Shown one piece after another: positions 15,607 to 22,687 of a stretch of DNA of 35,878 nt. The notes below the pieces were generated by a model, which made no database searches, had not been told where the DNA came from, and worked only from the letters and a program-made list of their open reading frames with translations. Within the stretch, counting starts at the first letter, position 1. Each line of letters opens with the position of its first letter. The DNA is from DATGHS01 sp035307785. GTDB lineage: Bacteria; Planctomycetota; Planctomycetia; Gemmatales; Gemmataceae. The DNA is taken from the NCBI GenBank assembly GCA_035307785.1, contig DATGHS010000119.1, forward strand, positions 1-35,878, given 5' to 3'. The translations under genes and the position numbers were made by a program.

Positions 15607-16161
15607 TCATTTTCGGTTATCAAACACATAATACACCGGCTCGCTGAAGCGGCTCTTGGCCCGCGACTCTTCGCTGAGCGCGTGATGGCTGCTGTACGCC
15701 CCGTGGTCTTTTCGCTTCGAGCGCGGGTCTTTGCGGATGACGCCGACTCTTGTGAAACCGGCACGGTCGAAGAACGGATTGATCCGACCCATGGCGGTGA
15801 GCGTTTCGATCCACGGCACCGGGCAAGTTTCGCAAGCCCGGCGAACGAATGCCGCGGCGATGCCGGCTCCGCGATAGGTCGGGTGCAGCACCACGCGCGA
15901 CAGTAGCCAGAGTTGCCGGTTCAGAGCGCGGAGATGTTCAGCCGAGCGCGGATTGGAGAGGCCAAAGAAGCGCGAACGCAGGGTGAGGGACGCGGCGGGC
16001 GCGCTGAAGATCACGATGCCGACCGGCTCGCGGCCGTGCCAGAGCAGGACAATCCGACGCACGAAGGCGAGGTGGTGGCTGCGATAATGCCACCGAGCGA
16101 AATACGGCCAGTCGGCTGGGGCGCCTTCCGAGAGCCAAAACTCGTGCGCGAAGCTAATGCT
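15607..16161 (-). CDS. GNAT acetyltransferase domain, -1 frame continuation of the ABC ATPase gene
   Basis: About 184 codons in the frame entered by a -1 shift at the A9 run. Translation from the shift reads SISFAHEFWLSEGAPADW, then YFARWHYRSHHLAFVRR and IVLLWHGREPVGIVIF. The acetyl-CoA-binding loop follows as VVLHPTYRGAGIAAAFVRRA. That is a complete GNAT domain and matches the C-terminal half of COG2401 proteins, described as ABC-type ATPase fused to a predicted acetyltransferase. The domain has no convincing start of its own: the first usable codon (GTG at 16062) falls inside it and would remove its first 30 or so residues. It therefore needs frameshifting or slippage to be made whole, or it is a recent frameshift mutation. 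The substrate is unknown. Confidence 0.8.
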   Translation of the reverse strand, partial: SISFAHEFWLSEGAPADWPYFARWHYRSHHLAFVRRIVLLWHGREPVGIVIFSAPAASLTLRSRFFGLSNPRSAEHLRALNRQLWLLSRVVLHPTYRGAGIAAAFVRRACETCPVPWIETLTAMGRINPFFDRAGFTRVGVIRKDPRSKRKDHGAYSSHHALSEESRAKSRFSEPVYYVFDNRK

Positions 16162-16895
16162 TTTTTTTTAACGTTCCGCCGCTCCACTTCGACATGAGCG
16201 TCGCCCCGGCAACGCACGTGCAAGTCGGGATTCAAATCTTCGGCCAGGTCTTCATGTGTGGTCGCCAGCAGGAAGCCAACGCCGGTGCGAGTCGCCAGCT
16301 TGCGGATGTTGAAGGCCAACACCGTAGCCAGCGTGCGGTCGAGCATGGCCGCGAATTCGTCGGCGAGGAGGAATTGTCCTCCTTTTTCTGTTATGGCACG
16401 GTCTCCCGACCGTGCCACGCCGATCGGGAGACCTTCGGTCGGGCCGGCGGCACGGTCCGGAGACCGCGCCGCAACCACTCTTTCCATCTGATCCAACGCA
16501 TACGCCAGCCGAAAACGATAGCGTTGCCCGTCGGAAAGCTCCGTCGGCGTGCGCAGCAGCAAGCGCGCTTCGGACAATCCGCAGGCGGAGAGATTGTCGA
16601 GGCGCACTTCGACCGGCCCACGCAACGCGTCGATTAACGGCTTATTGGGCAAATCTACCGCATGCGCGTCGAGAGCATTCAACTGTTGTCCCGCTGCGCG
16701 TAAAATCGAAGACTTACCGGAACCAGACGGCCCGGTGACGAGCGCCACGTCGCCGGGGCGAATATCGAGGGCCACATTCTCCGCGACCACATGCGGCGGC
16801 TCGGTATCGGCCAGGCCGAACAGGTCAGCGACTTGGCCCGTGGCGACGCTGCGCCGCCGGGGACGGAATTCGTAACGAATCGTGATGGGTTGCAT
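16011..16895 (-). CDS. ABC-type ATPase (COG2401-like), zero-frame product
   Basis: 294 codons in the zero frame; the last 50 or so look non-native. Domain order: N-terminal strand, Walker A GPSGSGKSS (residues 55-63), ABC signature LSDGQRYRFRLA (120-131), Walker B FLLADEF (175-181) and the H-loop THED (213-216). There is no membrane domain, so this is a soluble SMC/UvrA-like or regulatory ABC protein rather than a transporter. Between the signature helix and Walker B lies an atypical ~29-residue insert with ARSPDRA and ARSGDRA repeats, encoded by a palindromic DNA element (separate entry). After K245 at the A9 run the zero frame becomes Ser/Thr/Arg-rich, while the -1 frame gives a good GNAT domain. 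Start at ATG 16895 with AAGGGGGT about 8 nt upstream. It lies downstream of the terminase genes on the same strand. Confidence 0.85.
   Translation of the reverse strand: MQPITIRYEFRPRRRSVATGQVADLFGLADTEPPHVVAENVALDIRPGDVALVTGPSGSGKSSILRAAGQQLNALDAHAVDLPNKPLIDALRGPVEVRLDNLSACGLSEARLLLRTPTELSDGQRYRFRLAYALDQMERVVAARSPDRAAGPTEGLPIGVARSGDRAITEKGGQFLLADEFAAMLDRTLATVLAFNIRKLATRTGVGFLLATTHEDLAEDLNPDLHVRCRGDAHVEVERRNVKKKALASRTSFGSRKAPQPTGRISLGGIIAATTSPSCVGLSCSGTAASRSAS
16158..16172 (-). other. A9 slippery run at the ABC/GNAT frame junction
   Basis: The plus strand has T9 at 16161-16169, read as GTT AAA AAA AAA GCA in the ABC frame. A -1 shift on the run enters the GNAT frame exactly (AGC ATT AGC). 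A AAA AAA is among the most shift-prone heptamers known, and A9 also permits transcriptional slippage, where one extra A gives the same result. A GTGGAGCGG stretch about 10-18 nt upstream could act as a Shine-Dalgarno-like stimulator, as in dnaX. A strong downstream hairpin is not obvious. Confidence 0.7.
16395..16470. repeat. palindromic element inserted in frame inside the ABC ATPase gene
   Basis: Two 22-base near-palindromes, GGCACGGTCTCCCGACCGTGCC-type at 16395-16416 (9-bp perfect arms) and a GGCACGGTC/GACCGCGCC copy at 16449-16470 (one mismatch), flank a spacer with related GATCGGGAGACC and GGTCGGGCC pieces. The element keeps the reading frame and encodes the ARSPDRA/ARSGDRA insert between the ABC signature and Walker B. 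Confidence 0.8.
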
Positions 16896-16963
16896 GATGT
16901 GACCCCCTTGATTGTTTGAAGAGTAAGCACGATTACCGATGCCGAACGAAATTGAATGCGGAG

Positions 16964-17602
16964 TTAAGATTCCGCTGGTAACTTGCCTCGAACGGATTTG
17001 ATTTGCGACATGAAGCGGTCAATCTTGCCGTCGCTATTACCGTTGAAACCAAAAAACTCCCTCGGTCCTTCCCGGTACTCAATTTTCATCAAGTATGGCG
17101 GTTGTCCTTTAATCAGCCACTCTGCCACCAGAATACAGCAAGGCTCTTTTGGATCTAACTCCGTCAAATCGATCCGAAAGCCCTGGTGCTTGGAATGTAA
17201 TGGCGATGGCCGGAATATCAGTTCCCGCTCGGTCAAACCGACGAAGCCGGGAATGTACTGCCGCCACACCCACGGCGATCTATTTTCACAGAAGTTAGGG
17301 CAATGGCCGCACCGCTCGACAGCCAATAAATGTTCGTTACACTTGAAGGCCTCAATCTCCGCCCGGATCGCGCGATTGTGAATTCTCCAGCACTGAATTA
17401 GAGTCCAAGCGGCTCCGCCGATACCAGCTGGTACTCCAACAAAGAATTGAATAAGCACTTGCCAATCGGAAATGGGCACCGTGTCAGCAGGTGACATGGC
17501 CCATCCAAATGCGGCGACGCTTACGAATACGCCAAAACCAATCGCAGCAGGCCACCATACCCGCCGCAACTGCCCGAGAACAAGCTTGGTCGTGGGGTAC
17601 AT
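16964..17602 (-). CDS. membrane protein with two N-terminal helices, unknown function
   Basis: A 212-residue protein. Two hydrophobic helices near residues 17-35 (VWWPAAIGFGVFVSVAAFGW) and 47-68 (VLIQFFVGVPAGIGGAAWTL) form a hairpin, followed by a soluble part with C-x2-C-x3-C cysteines (ERCGHCPNFCE), which could bind a metal. The C-terminal half (PGFVGLTERELIFRPSP, YLMKIEYREGPREFFGFNG) has the strand pattern of a PH/GRAM-like domain. I do not recognise the family. It lies between the large terminase gene and the ABC ATPase gene on the same strand, with 90 and 68 bases on either side. Start ATG 17602; the ribosome-binding site is weak. Confidence 0.7.
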   Translation of the reverse strand: MYPTTKLVLGQLRRVWWPAAIGFGVFVSVAAFGWAMSPADTVPISDWQVLIQFFVGVPAGIGGAAWTLIQCWRIHNRAIRAEIEAFKCNEHLLAVERCGHCPNFCENRSPWVWRQYIPGFVGLTERELIFRPSPLHSKHQGFRIDLTELDPKEPCCILVAEWLIKGQPPYLMKIEYREGPREFFGFNGNSDGKIDRFMSQIKSVRGKLPAES

Positions 17603-17692
17603 TGGGAACCTGCTCAGTCGGCACGGAACGGGCTCTTACGAGCACCCATTATACCATGGATAGTAATTACCTTTTGGCAACGGCTTTTGAGT

Positions 17693-19078
17693 TCACCACA
17701 CCCTCGTTTCCGGCGTCTCCAACAGATACAGCGTCCCGGTTGCCGCGGCATCGAGCAAATCATCATGCTCGCCGAAGGGAAACGTCGTCATCTCGTCGAA
17801 GAGTGCCTGCTGCTCCGGCGCGACTTCGCCTTTGATTCCCTTCATCCGGAAGCTGCCGTTTTGCACCGGGATGCTGAAGGCCTGCACGCGCGAGGTTTTG
17901 TCTTTTGTCTGCGTGATCTTTACAATCTTCGGGCCGAACGCGGCATGACGAATGAGTAGGTCGCCGATTCCGGCGAAAGCGGAGTTGGCTTCGAACAGGA
18001 TCGCTTCTGGCCGCCAACGGCGGTCGGCATCGGCAATTAGCTCCACGAGCTGCGGGGTCGTCACGCGGCGAGCCAGCGCTTCCAGGCAATGGATTTCGTT
18101 TTTCTCGGTACGGCCGAGCGTCACGAGAGCCGAAGCGTCGGCCGATTGTTTCGCCGACAAGGCGGGATCAACGGAGAGGACAATCCGCGTATATTCCGCC
18201 GGCTCGGTCCAGAATTGAATCCAATTCGGCCGGATCAGCACTTCCTGCTCGGTGATCGTGACGAGCCGGTAAGCGCGGGCGAAAGAAACAGCGCCGATCT
18301 CCTGTCGGCGCGCTTCCAGCCGTTCACGCGGCCATTGCTCCGGCCAGATCGGCGTCAGGTTTTCGTCGATGGCCCGCGAAAAGAGGGCGTAAGCCGGGTT
18401 CTGCTTCAATTCCGCATTCAAATCATCCGGATGCCAGGGCGTGAAGACGTTCCAGAGCCGGCCATACGGTTCCAGCAGGTTCATTAAGTTCTCGTGAAAG
18501 AAAACTTTCACCCGTTCGCGGTCGGCTTTGCTGCGAATCGCTTTCACATCCACAATGTCGTCGCAGATTAGCAGATCGGCGCGCGTACCGGTCGAAGCTG
18601 CAAAGACGCCGAAAGCGGTCACGCTCGGGCCAATTACTTCCGCCGGCCGGCGAACGCTAAAGCGCGTGGCCGTCCGCGGTTGGGCCGGCTTCAGATGCGG
18701 AAACACGAGTCGCACGCGCTCGTTGCGTGTCAGCGCCTCGCGCAGGAATCGGCTCCGCTCCGCAGCCAGCGCTTCCGACGCGCACACGATCTTCACCCGC
18801 AGCGCCGGTTGACAGCCGAGTTCCCACAAGATGCGCACGCACACCTGCACGCTCTTGCCATGATCGCGCGGCAACTCGACCAGCGCCATTGCCTGCTCGC
18901 CCAGAAATTCCTGCAAGTCACGATGAAGAGCGGCCTGGCGGAGGCGCCGGCCGTGGGCATCGGTGAAGGCGAATTCGGCGAAATCATTCGGTTGCCGGCG
19001 CGCCTGGCGAACCCGGCGTGCGAGCAAGAGCGCCCTCGGCCGCCAGGAAATCCCGCAGCATGTCTTCGATTTCATCAT
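17693..19078 (-). CDS. phage-type terminase large subunit
   Basis: Up to 461 residues. The ATPase half has a Walker A-type LVELPRDHGKSVQV (residues 67-80; the GKS is preceded by RDH) and Walker B LLICDDIVD (169-177), then the motor motif VFTPWHPDDL. The RNase H-like nuclease half has LSVDPALS (D304), FEANSAF (E363) and GEHDDLLDA (D439/D440), so all three acidic nuclease positions are present. TerL packages and cuts DNA in tailed phages and gene transfer agents. No portal, capsid, protease or tail gene is present in the window. The start is uncertain: the ATG at 19078 overlaps the small subunit gene by 95 bases in another frame; a TTG at about 19027 is an alternative that leaves the conserved part intact. 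Confidence 0.88.
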   Translation of the reverse strand: MMKSKTCCGISWRPRALLLARRVRQARRQPNDFAEFAFTDAHGRRLRQAALHRDLQEFLGEQAMALVELPRDHGKSVQVCVRILWELGCQPALRVKIVCASEALAAERSRFLREALTRNERVRLVFPHLKPAQPRTATRFSVRRPAEVIGPSVTAFGVFAASTGTRADLLICDDIVDVKAIRSKADRERVKVFFHENLMNLLEPYGRLWNVFTPWHPDDLNAELKQNPAYALFSRAIDENLTPIWPEQWPRERLEARRQEIGAVSFARAYRLVTITEQEVLIRPNWIQFWTEPAEYTRIVLSVDPALSAKQSADASALVTLGRTEKNEIHCLEALARRVTTPQLVELIADADRRWRPEAILFEANSAFAGIGDLLIRHAAFGPKIVKITQTKDKTSRVQAFSIPVQNGSFRMKGIKGEVAPEQQALFDEMTTFPFGEHDDLLDAAATGTLYLLETPETRVW

Positions 19079-19448
19079 CGCTAAGACCTTGTAATTGAGA
19101 AATGAATGTGGTCACTTCGCTGTCCGCCGTTTCGGCTGGTTTGCGGCCGTGGCGAACCGGCCGGGCCCGCAATAGATCTCGCGCGGCTGCCAGTCGTGTC
19201 TTTTCCTCTTCCGAGCGCAAGAGCTGGCGCAGCGTCACGCGCGCTTCGGCTGCCGCTTCGCGCGCCAGGCGCAGCTCGGCTGCGCGATACAAGCGCCGCC
19301 AGACTTCGGGATACTCGCGCGCCCAGCGGCGGCAGGTATCGGCATGGCGGCGCAATTCGCGGCCCACGGCTTCCCACGACGCGCCGCCGGCGCGCAGTTC
19401 CGCAGCACAGATCATCATTTCCAGTACATCGTCGGTGGGCTGCTTCAT
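18984..19448 (-). CDS. terminase small subunit-like DNA-binding protein
   Basis: A 154-residue protein. The N-terminal third is a helix-turn-helix of the terminase small subunit/transposase type (AGGASWEAVGRELRRHADTCRRWAREYPEVWRRL), followed by a helical, Arg-rich oligomerisation-like stretch (LRLAREAAAEARVTLRQLL) and an acidic tail containing GLSDDEIEDMLRDFLAAEG. The gene directly precedes the large terminase gene and overlaps its reading frame, the usual TerS-TerL order. DNA binding and packaging-site recognition are inferred from that position. It starts at the ATG at 19448. Confidence 0.75.
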   Translation of the reverse strand: MKQPTDDVLEMMICAAELRAGGASWEAVGRELRRHADTCRRWAREYPEVWRRLYRAAELRLAREAAAEARVTLRQLLRSEEEKTRLAAARDLLRARPVRHGRKPAETADSEVTTFISQLQGLSDDEIEDMLRDFLAAEGALARTPGSPGAPATE

Positions 19449-19531
19449 GACGGAACTCTATAGTGAACAAAAGAACAGTAAAACCCAAATGCAAAGTACG
19501 ATCCCGTTTGGAAATGTCAAATGAAAAGCAT

Positions 19532-19557
19532 AGCCCAGGAACGGAAGTCCCTGGGCT
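19532..19557. repeat. AGCCCAGGAACGGAAGTCCC... hairpin element, copy 1
   Basis: AGCCCAGG (19532-19539) pairs with CCTGGGCT (19550-19557). The core ACGGAAGTCCCTGGGC is repeated almost exactly at 28164-28189. It lies upstream of both divergent genes, TerS (minus) and the M50 protease (plus). Confidence 0.75.
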
Positions 19558-19630
19558 TTCAATTGTTTTCCACTCACCGCTCGTTTAGAATCCATCAACA
19601 GGCACCCATCACCCTGCGCGAGGATGCACC

Positions 19631-20437
19631 GTGTTTTTGGAACCGAATGAAACGCCGCTCGATTTGAAATGGCGAATGTTCGGAATCCCGGTGCGCGTGC
19701 ATCCGCTCTTTTGGCTCGTGGCCGTGGGCATGGGCTGGAACATGGTGGAGTTGGGCATCGCCTATTTGTTGATCTGGGTGGCCTGTGTGTTCGTTTCCAT
19801 CCTGGTGCACGAAATGGGCCACGTGGTAATGGCCAAGCTCTTCGGCGCCCGCGGTTACATCATCCTTTACGCGTTTGGCGGCCTGGCCTGCGACCTGGGG
19901 CAGTATCTCAATCGTTGGAAGCGGATTGCGATCGCCTTGGCCGGCCCTGGGGCGGGTTTCCTGCTGTACGGCGCAGTGTACGGGCTCGATTCGTTGATTG
20001 ATTGGAGAGCGCAATTCGCCGCGGCCAGCGGCAAATATCTCTTTTTTGCCATCCAAGACTTAGAGTGGATCAATCTCGCGTGGGGCCTGATGAATCTCTT
20101 GCCAGTGTGGCCGCTCGACGGCGGACACGTGAGCCGCGATTTGTGGACCTGGGTCCTGCCCCGCAATGGCGTGCGCTATTCGCTGATCATGTCGATCATT
20201 GTGGCCGCATTGGTGGCGGTCAACGCTTTGCTCGATCATTTCAAGGGCTGGCATATTCCGTACATTCCGTCGGGCGGCTGGTATGTCGGCATCCTGTTTG
20301 CCGTCCTGGGCATCAACAACATCATCCAGTTGCAATTCGAATCCAGCCGCCGCAAGCATTCGCGCTGGGGCGGATCCGATGATGATGGCGACCGCATGCC
20401 CTGGGAGCGCGACCCGGACTGGTGGAAGAAGGGTTAG
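19631..20437 (+). CDS. site-2 protease family (M50) intramembrane zinc metalloprotease
   Basis: A 268-residue membrane protein. The zinc-binding HEMGH is at residues 60-64 inside the second hydrophobic segment; the second metal-ligand motif LLPVWPLDGGH (D163) lies in a later helix, as in site-2 proteases. About five to six transmembrane segments are visible and the C-terminus is soluble and charged (SDDDGDRMPWERDPDWWKKG). Such proteins cleave membrane-anchored regulators such as anti-sigma factors. The substrate here is unknown, and there is no PDZ domain. I chose the GTG at 19631, since AGGA lies about 8 nt before it and the next ATG (19673) would cut a conserved DLKWRMFGIPVRVHP stretch. It overlaps the convergent protease gene by 4 bases. 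Confidence 0.9.
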   Translation: MFLEPNETPLDLKWRMFGIPVRVHPLFWLVAVGMGWNMVELGIAYLLIWVACVFVSILVHEMGHVVMAKLFGARGYIILYAFGGLACDLGQYLNRWKRIAIALAGPGAGFLLYGAVYGLDSLIDWRAQFAAASGKYLFFAIQDLEWINLAWGLMNLLPVWPLDGGHVSRDLWTWVLPRNGVRYSLIMSIIVAALVAVNALLDHFKGWHIPYIPSGGWYVGILFAVLGINNIIQLQFESSRRKHSRWGGSDDDGDRMPWERDPDWWKKG

Positions 20438-21153
20438 CGCCGCCGCCCGCCCAGCACGCCGGAGCGCACCAGGAAATACAGCAGTGTCAGCAAGCTCGTC
20501 AACGTGGCCGCCACATAGGTGAGGGCGGCAGCGTTCAATACCTTCGAAACATAGTACTTCTCATCGGCCGTGATCAGGCCGCCGTCTACTAGCGCGATCT
20601 TCGCCCGGCGGCTGGCGTCGAATTCTACGGGAAGGTTCACCAACTGGAATAGCACGGTGAGGGAGAAAGCAGCGATGCCCAAGTAGACGAGTACGCGGCC
20701 GATGGTGAATTCGTGCATGAAACCGGCCACCGCGAAACCGGCAAACATAATGAACCATGCCGCCTGGCTCCCGAAATTCGCCATCGGCACCATCGCATTG
20801 CGTATAACGAGCGGAGAATAACCGCGGTTGTCCTGAATGGCATGTCCTGCTTCATGGGCCGCAATCCCCAGCGCGGCCAATGACCGCTCCTGATACACGC
20901 CCTCGCTAAGCCGCAGGACCTTCGAGCTCGGGTCGTAATGGTCGCTCAGGTAGCCGGCCACCGGTTCGATGCCCACCCCCTCCACGCCGGCCGCGTGCAT
21001 TACTTCGTTGGCCGCTTCGGCTCCGGACATGCCGCTCTGCGGCGAAATCCGGCCCGCCTGGTCATACGCGCTGCGCACGCGCCACTGCGCCCATGCGGCC
21101 AGAAGAATGCCGGGAAGCAGGAACAGAAAATAAACGGGATCAAAGAAGAACAT
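20434..21153 (-). CDS. membrane zinc metallopeptidase, YugP/COG2738 family
   Basis: A 239-residue protein. It opens with an N-terminal transmembrane helix (FFFDPVYFLFLLPGILLAAW) and a soluble segment containing the GVYQERSLAALGIAAHEAGHAIQ block with HEAGH zinc ligands (H100, H104; E101 catalytic). Two or three further membrane helices follow, plus LPVEFDASRRA, a conserved family block. Substrates of YugP-type proteases are unknown. AAGGTGG lies about 5 nt before the ATG at 21153. A small CACGGCTCAGCCGTG palindrome lies immediately upstream of that site. The gene ends tail-to-tail with another membrane protease. Confidence 0.92.
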   Translation of the reverse strand: MFFFDPVYFLFLLPGILLAAWAQWRVRSAYDQAGRISPQSGMSGAEAANEVMHAAGVEGVGIEPVAGYLSDHYDPSSKVLRLSEGVYQERSLAALGIAAHEAGHAIQDNRGYSPLVIRNAMVPMANFGSQAAWFIMFAGFAVAGFMHEFTIGRVLVYLGIAAFSLTVLFQLVNLPVEFDASRRAKIALVDGGLITADEKYYVSKVLNAAALTYVAATLTSLLTLLYFLVRSGVLGGRRR

Positions 21154-21381
21154 CGCACCACCTTCACGGCTCAGCCGTGGCTTTCATAATTGCTTCTTTC
21201 CAATCGCCATGTAATTATATGCGAGGTGCTACGGTTGATTTGTGTCTTGTCCAAGCGGGTCCTACGAAGCTTGGTACTCCGAGGGCATTCGATTCCATAA
21301 TACCGGCTTGCGGTGCAATAGCCCGTTCGGAAAGCCCGACTGTTCTGGCCCAGATTATCAGGCAGAGCCGTCTCTTATTCG
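21154..21381. other. intergenic region with a small hairpin
   Basis: About 230 bases without a supportable gene. CACGGCTCAGCCGTG (21165-21179) is a hairpin lying just upstream of the ribosome-binding site of the YugP-like gene and could occlude or regulate it. The rest shows nothing I recognise. Confidence 0.5.
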
Positions 21382-21747
21382 TCATGCTTTCAACGCCGCA
21401 AATGTTTCTTCCATCTGCCGCACGCAGCCGGTAAGCGACCGTGCTGCCATCTGGAAATTTGTATGGTCGGAAGCCCGCTTATACTCGCGCTCAAATAAAT
21501 CCGCTACGCGGCGAATCTTCGAGAGTTTGCCCTGTAAGCGGCGAAGGTAATCCTGCCAGTCGGCGCGCTCCCGGGCCGGCTCCACGGCCCGAATGCAATC
21601 GAAGAGCGTTCGCGGCACCTCAAGCAGTTCCTCGTCGTCTTGGATTTCCTCGGCATGCTTGAGAAACGTGCGCACCATCCAGAGATGGGCGAGAATCACT
21701 TCGAGCCGCGCCACTGCTTCTTCTTGCGTCATTGGAGGATTAGCCAT
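21382..21747 (-). CDS. small helical conserved hypothetical protein
   Basis: About 121 residues starting MANPPMTQEEAVARLEVILA. The protein is predicted to be almost entirely helical and charged (FLKHAEEIQDDEELLEVPRTL, KLSKIRRVADLFEREYKRA). No known domain is recognised. The ATG at 21747 overlaps the end of the upstream transporter gene by 8 bases; a second Met lies at 21732. GAGAAG a few bases upstream is a plausible ribosome-binding site. Overlap with the transporter gene suggests one transcript. Confidence 0.7.
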   Translation of the reverse strand: MANPPMTQEEAVARLEVILAHLWMVRTFLKHAEEIQDDEELLEVPRTLFDCIRAVEPARERADWQDYLRRLQGKLSKIRRVADLFEREYKRASDHTNFQMAARSLTGCVRQMEETFAALKA

Positions 21748-22366
21748 GCGGCTTCTCGGTGGGCAAAGGCATGGCCTGTGCAGAAGCAGGCTTCGGTGCA
21801 ACCAGCGCTGCCTTCGGCTTCTTTGCTTCGGCTTCTTCCTTGGAGAACAGCACGAGCGCGGCGCCGGCGCCGACCAGAATAATGCCGAAAATCAACTTCC
21901 AGCCCGGCATTTCGAAACCGAAATGCAACCAGCTTCCGGGCTTCGGGTGCCACACCATTGCGACCAGCACGTTGATGATCGGGGCCAGCCCGAAGATGAT
22001 GGGTGCGATGTATACCTTGTAAGTTGCCAGCGGCAAGGCTTGATCGGCGGCGGACTTAAAGGCGGCCTTGGTAGCGAACACCACGCAGATGGCGCCCACG
22101 GCTCCGGCCACCCCGGCGAGACCGGAAAAAATAAGACCGTTTACGTTCAGATTCACTTCAGACCATTTTTGCAGCCCGGTCAGGAACAGCACGGCCGGCA
22201 CGATCACCCCAATGACGAAATAGGCGACGCCGACGCAAAGAATGCCGACCATGCGGGCGCCGGGCTTGCCGCCCAGCTCGGTGCCGCCGTAAAAGATGAT
22301 GGGGACATACGTTCCCCACGCCAACCCGGCCAGTAGCGCATATAGCAGCCATTCCTGAATTTTCAT
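21740..22366 (-). CDS. DMT-superfamily (EamA-like) membrane transporter-like protein
   Basis: About 208 residues with five or so hydrophobic helices: LLYALLAGLAWGTYVPIIFY, MVGILCVGVAYFVIGVIVPA, NGLIFSGLAGVAGAVGAICVV, VYIAPIIFGLAPIINVLVAM and WKLIFGIILVGAGAALVLF. The LAGLAWGTYVP start and the glycine-rich helices resemble drug/metabolite or GRP-type sugar transporters, but at half the usual size (typically ten helices), so it would have to dimerise. An Ala/Pro/Lys tail follows. Start ATG 22366 with GGGAGA 7 nt upstream. Substrate unknown. Confidence 0.75.
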   Translation of the reverse strand: MKIQEWLLYALLAGLAWGTYVPIIFYGGTELGGKPGARMVGILCVGVAYFVIGVIVPAVLFLTGLQKWSEVNLNVNGLIFSGLAGVAGAVGAICVVFATKAAFKSAADQALPLATYKVYIAPIIFGLAPIINVLVAMVWHPKPGSWLHFGFEMPGWKLIFGIILVGAGAALVLFSKEEAEAKKPKAALVAPKPASAQAMPLPTEKPHG

Positions 22367-22387
22367 TGCTTCTCCCAAAGTTGAAAC

Positions 22388-22465
22388 AGACAAGGAGACG
22401 AAGAGACCGGGAGACAAGGAGAGATACCGTGCTCCTTGTCTCCCGGTCTCCTTGTCTCCTTGTCT
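22388..22465. repeat. 34-bp inverted repeat of AGACAAGGAG units downstream of tRNA-Glu
   Basis: Arm 22388-22421 and arm 22432-22465 are reverse complements with 2 mismatches around a 10-base loop. Each arm itself contains AGACAAGGAG twice. It lies 7 bases beyond the 3' end of the minus-strand tRNA gene and so could end the tRNA transcript, or be a repeat element. Confidence 0.85.
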
Positions 22466-22472
22466 TGAACAG

Positions 22473-22545
22473 TGACCCCAGGGGGATTCGAACCCCCGTC
22501 GCGGCCTTGAAAGGGCCGTGTCCTAGGCCTCTAGACGATGGGGCC
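22473..22545 (-). tRNA. tRNA-Glu (anticodon TTC)
   Basis: A 73-nt cloverleaf. The acceptor stem GGCCCCA pairs with TGGGGTC (one G-U). The D arm contains TCTAGAGGCCTAGGA, the anticodon arm has CCTTTCA with TTC at the centre, and the T arm has GGGGGTTCGAATCCCCC, all as in bacterial tRNA-Glu. CCA is not encoded. A promoter candidate lies upstream. Confidence 0.95.
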
Positions 22546-22569
22546 ATGCCTCATGGATGGCAAGAGTAT

Positions 22570-22598
22570 ATTGTTAGGTTCGCTTCCATCTACGTCAA
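22570..22598 (-). promoter_or_regulatory. candidate promoter for tRNA-Glu
   Basis: On the minus strand TTGACG (22598-22593), a 17-base spacer and AACAAT (22575-22570) precede the tRNA 5' end by about 24 bases. -35 matches 5 of 6, -10 matches 4 of 6. Confidence 0.4.
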
Positions 22599-22687
22599 GG
22601 CGAGGCCAGTGTGCCCGCCTTGCCTGCGTTCCTACAATACAATCACCGTAAATGTGGTGGAACTGATGATCCCCTGAGGGCTGAATT

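Noticed and set aside
16395..16470. CRISPR array at the repeated GGCACGGTC units
   Set aside because: There are only two units, they are palindromes inside a coding sequence, and there is no regular spacer series or cas gene.
15607..19448. an intact prophage around the terminase genes
   Set aside because: No portal, capsid, tail, lysis, integrase or attachment-site repeats are visible, and the flanking genes are ordinary bacterial genes.
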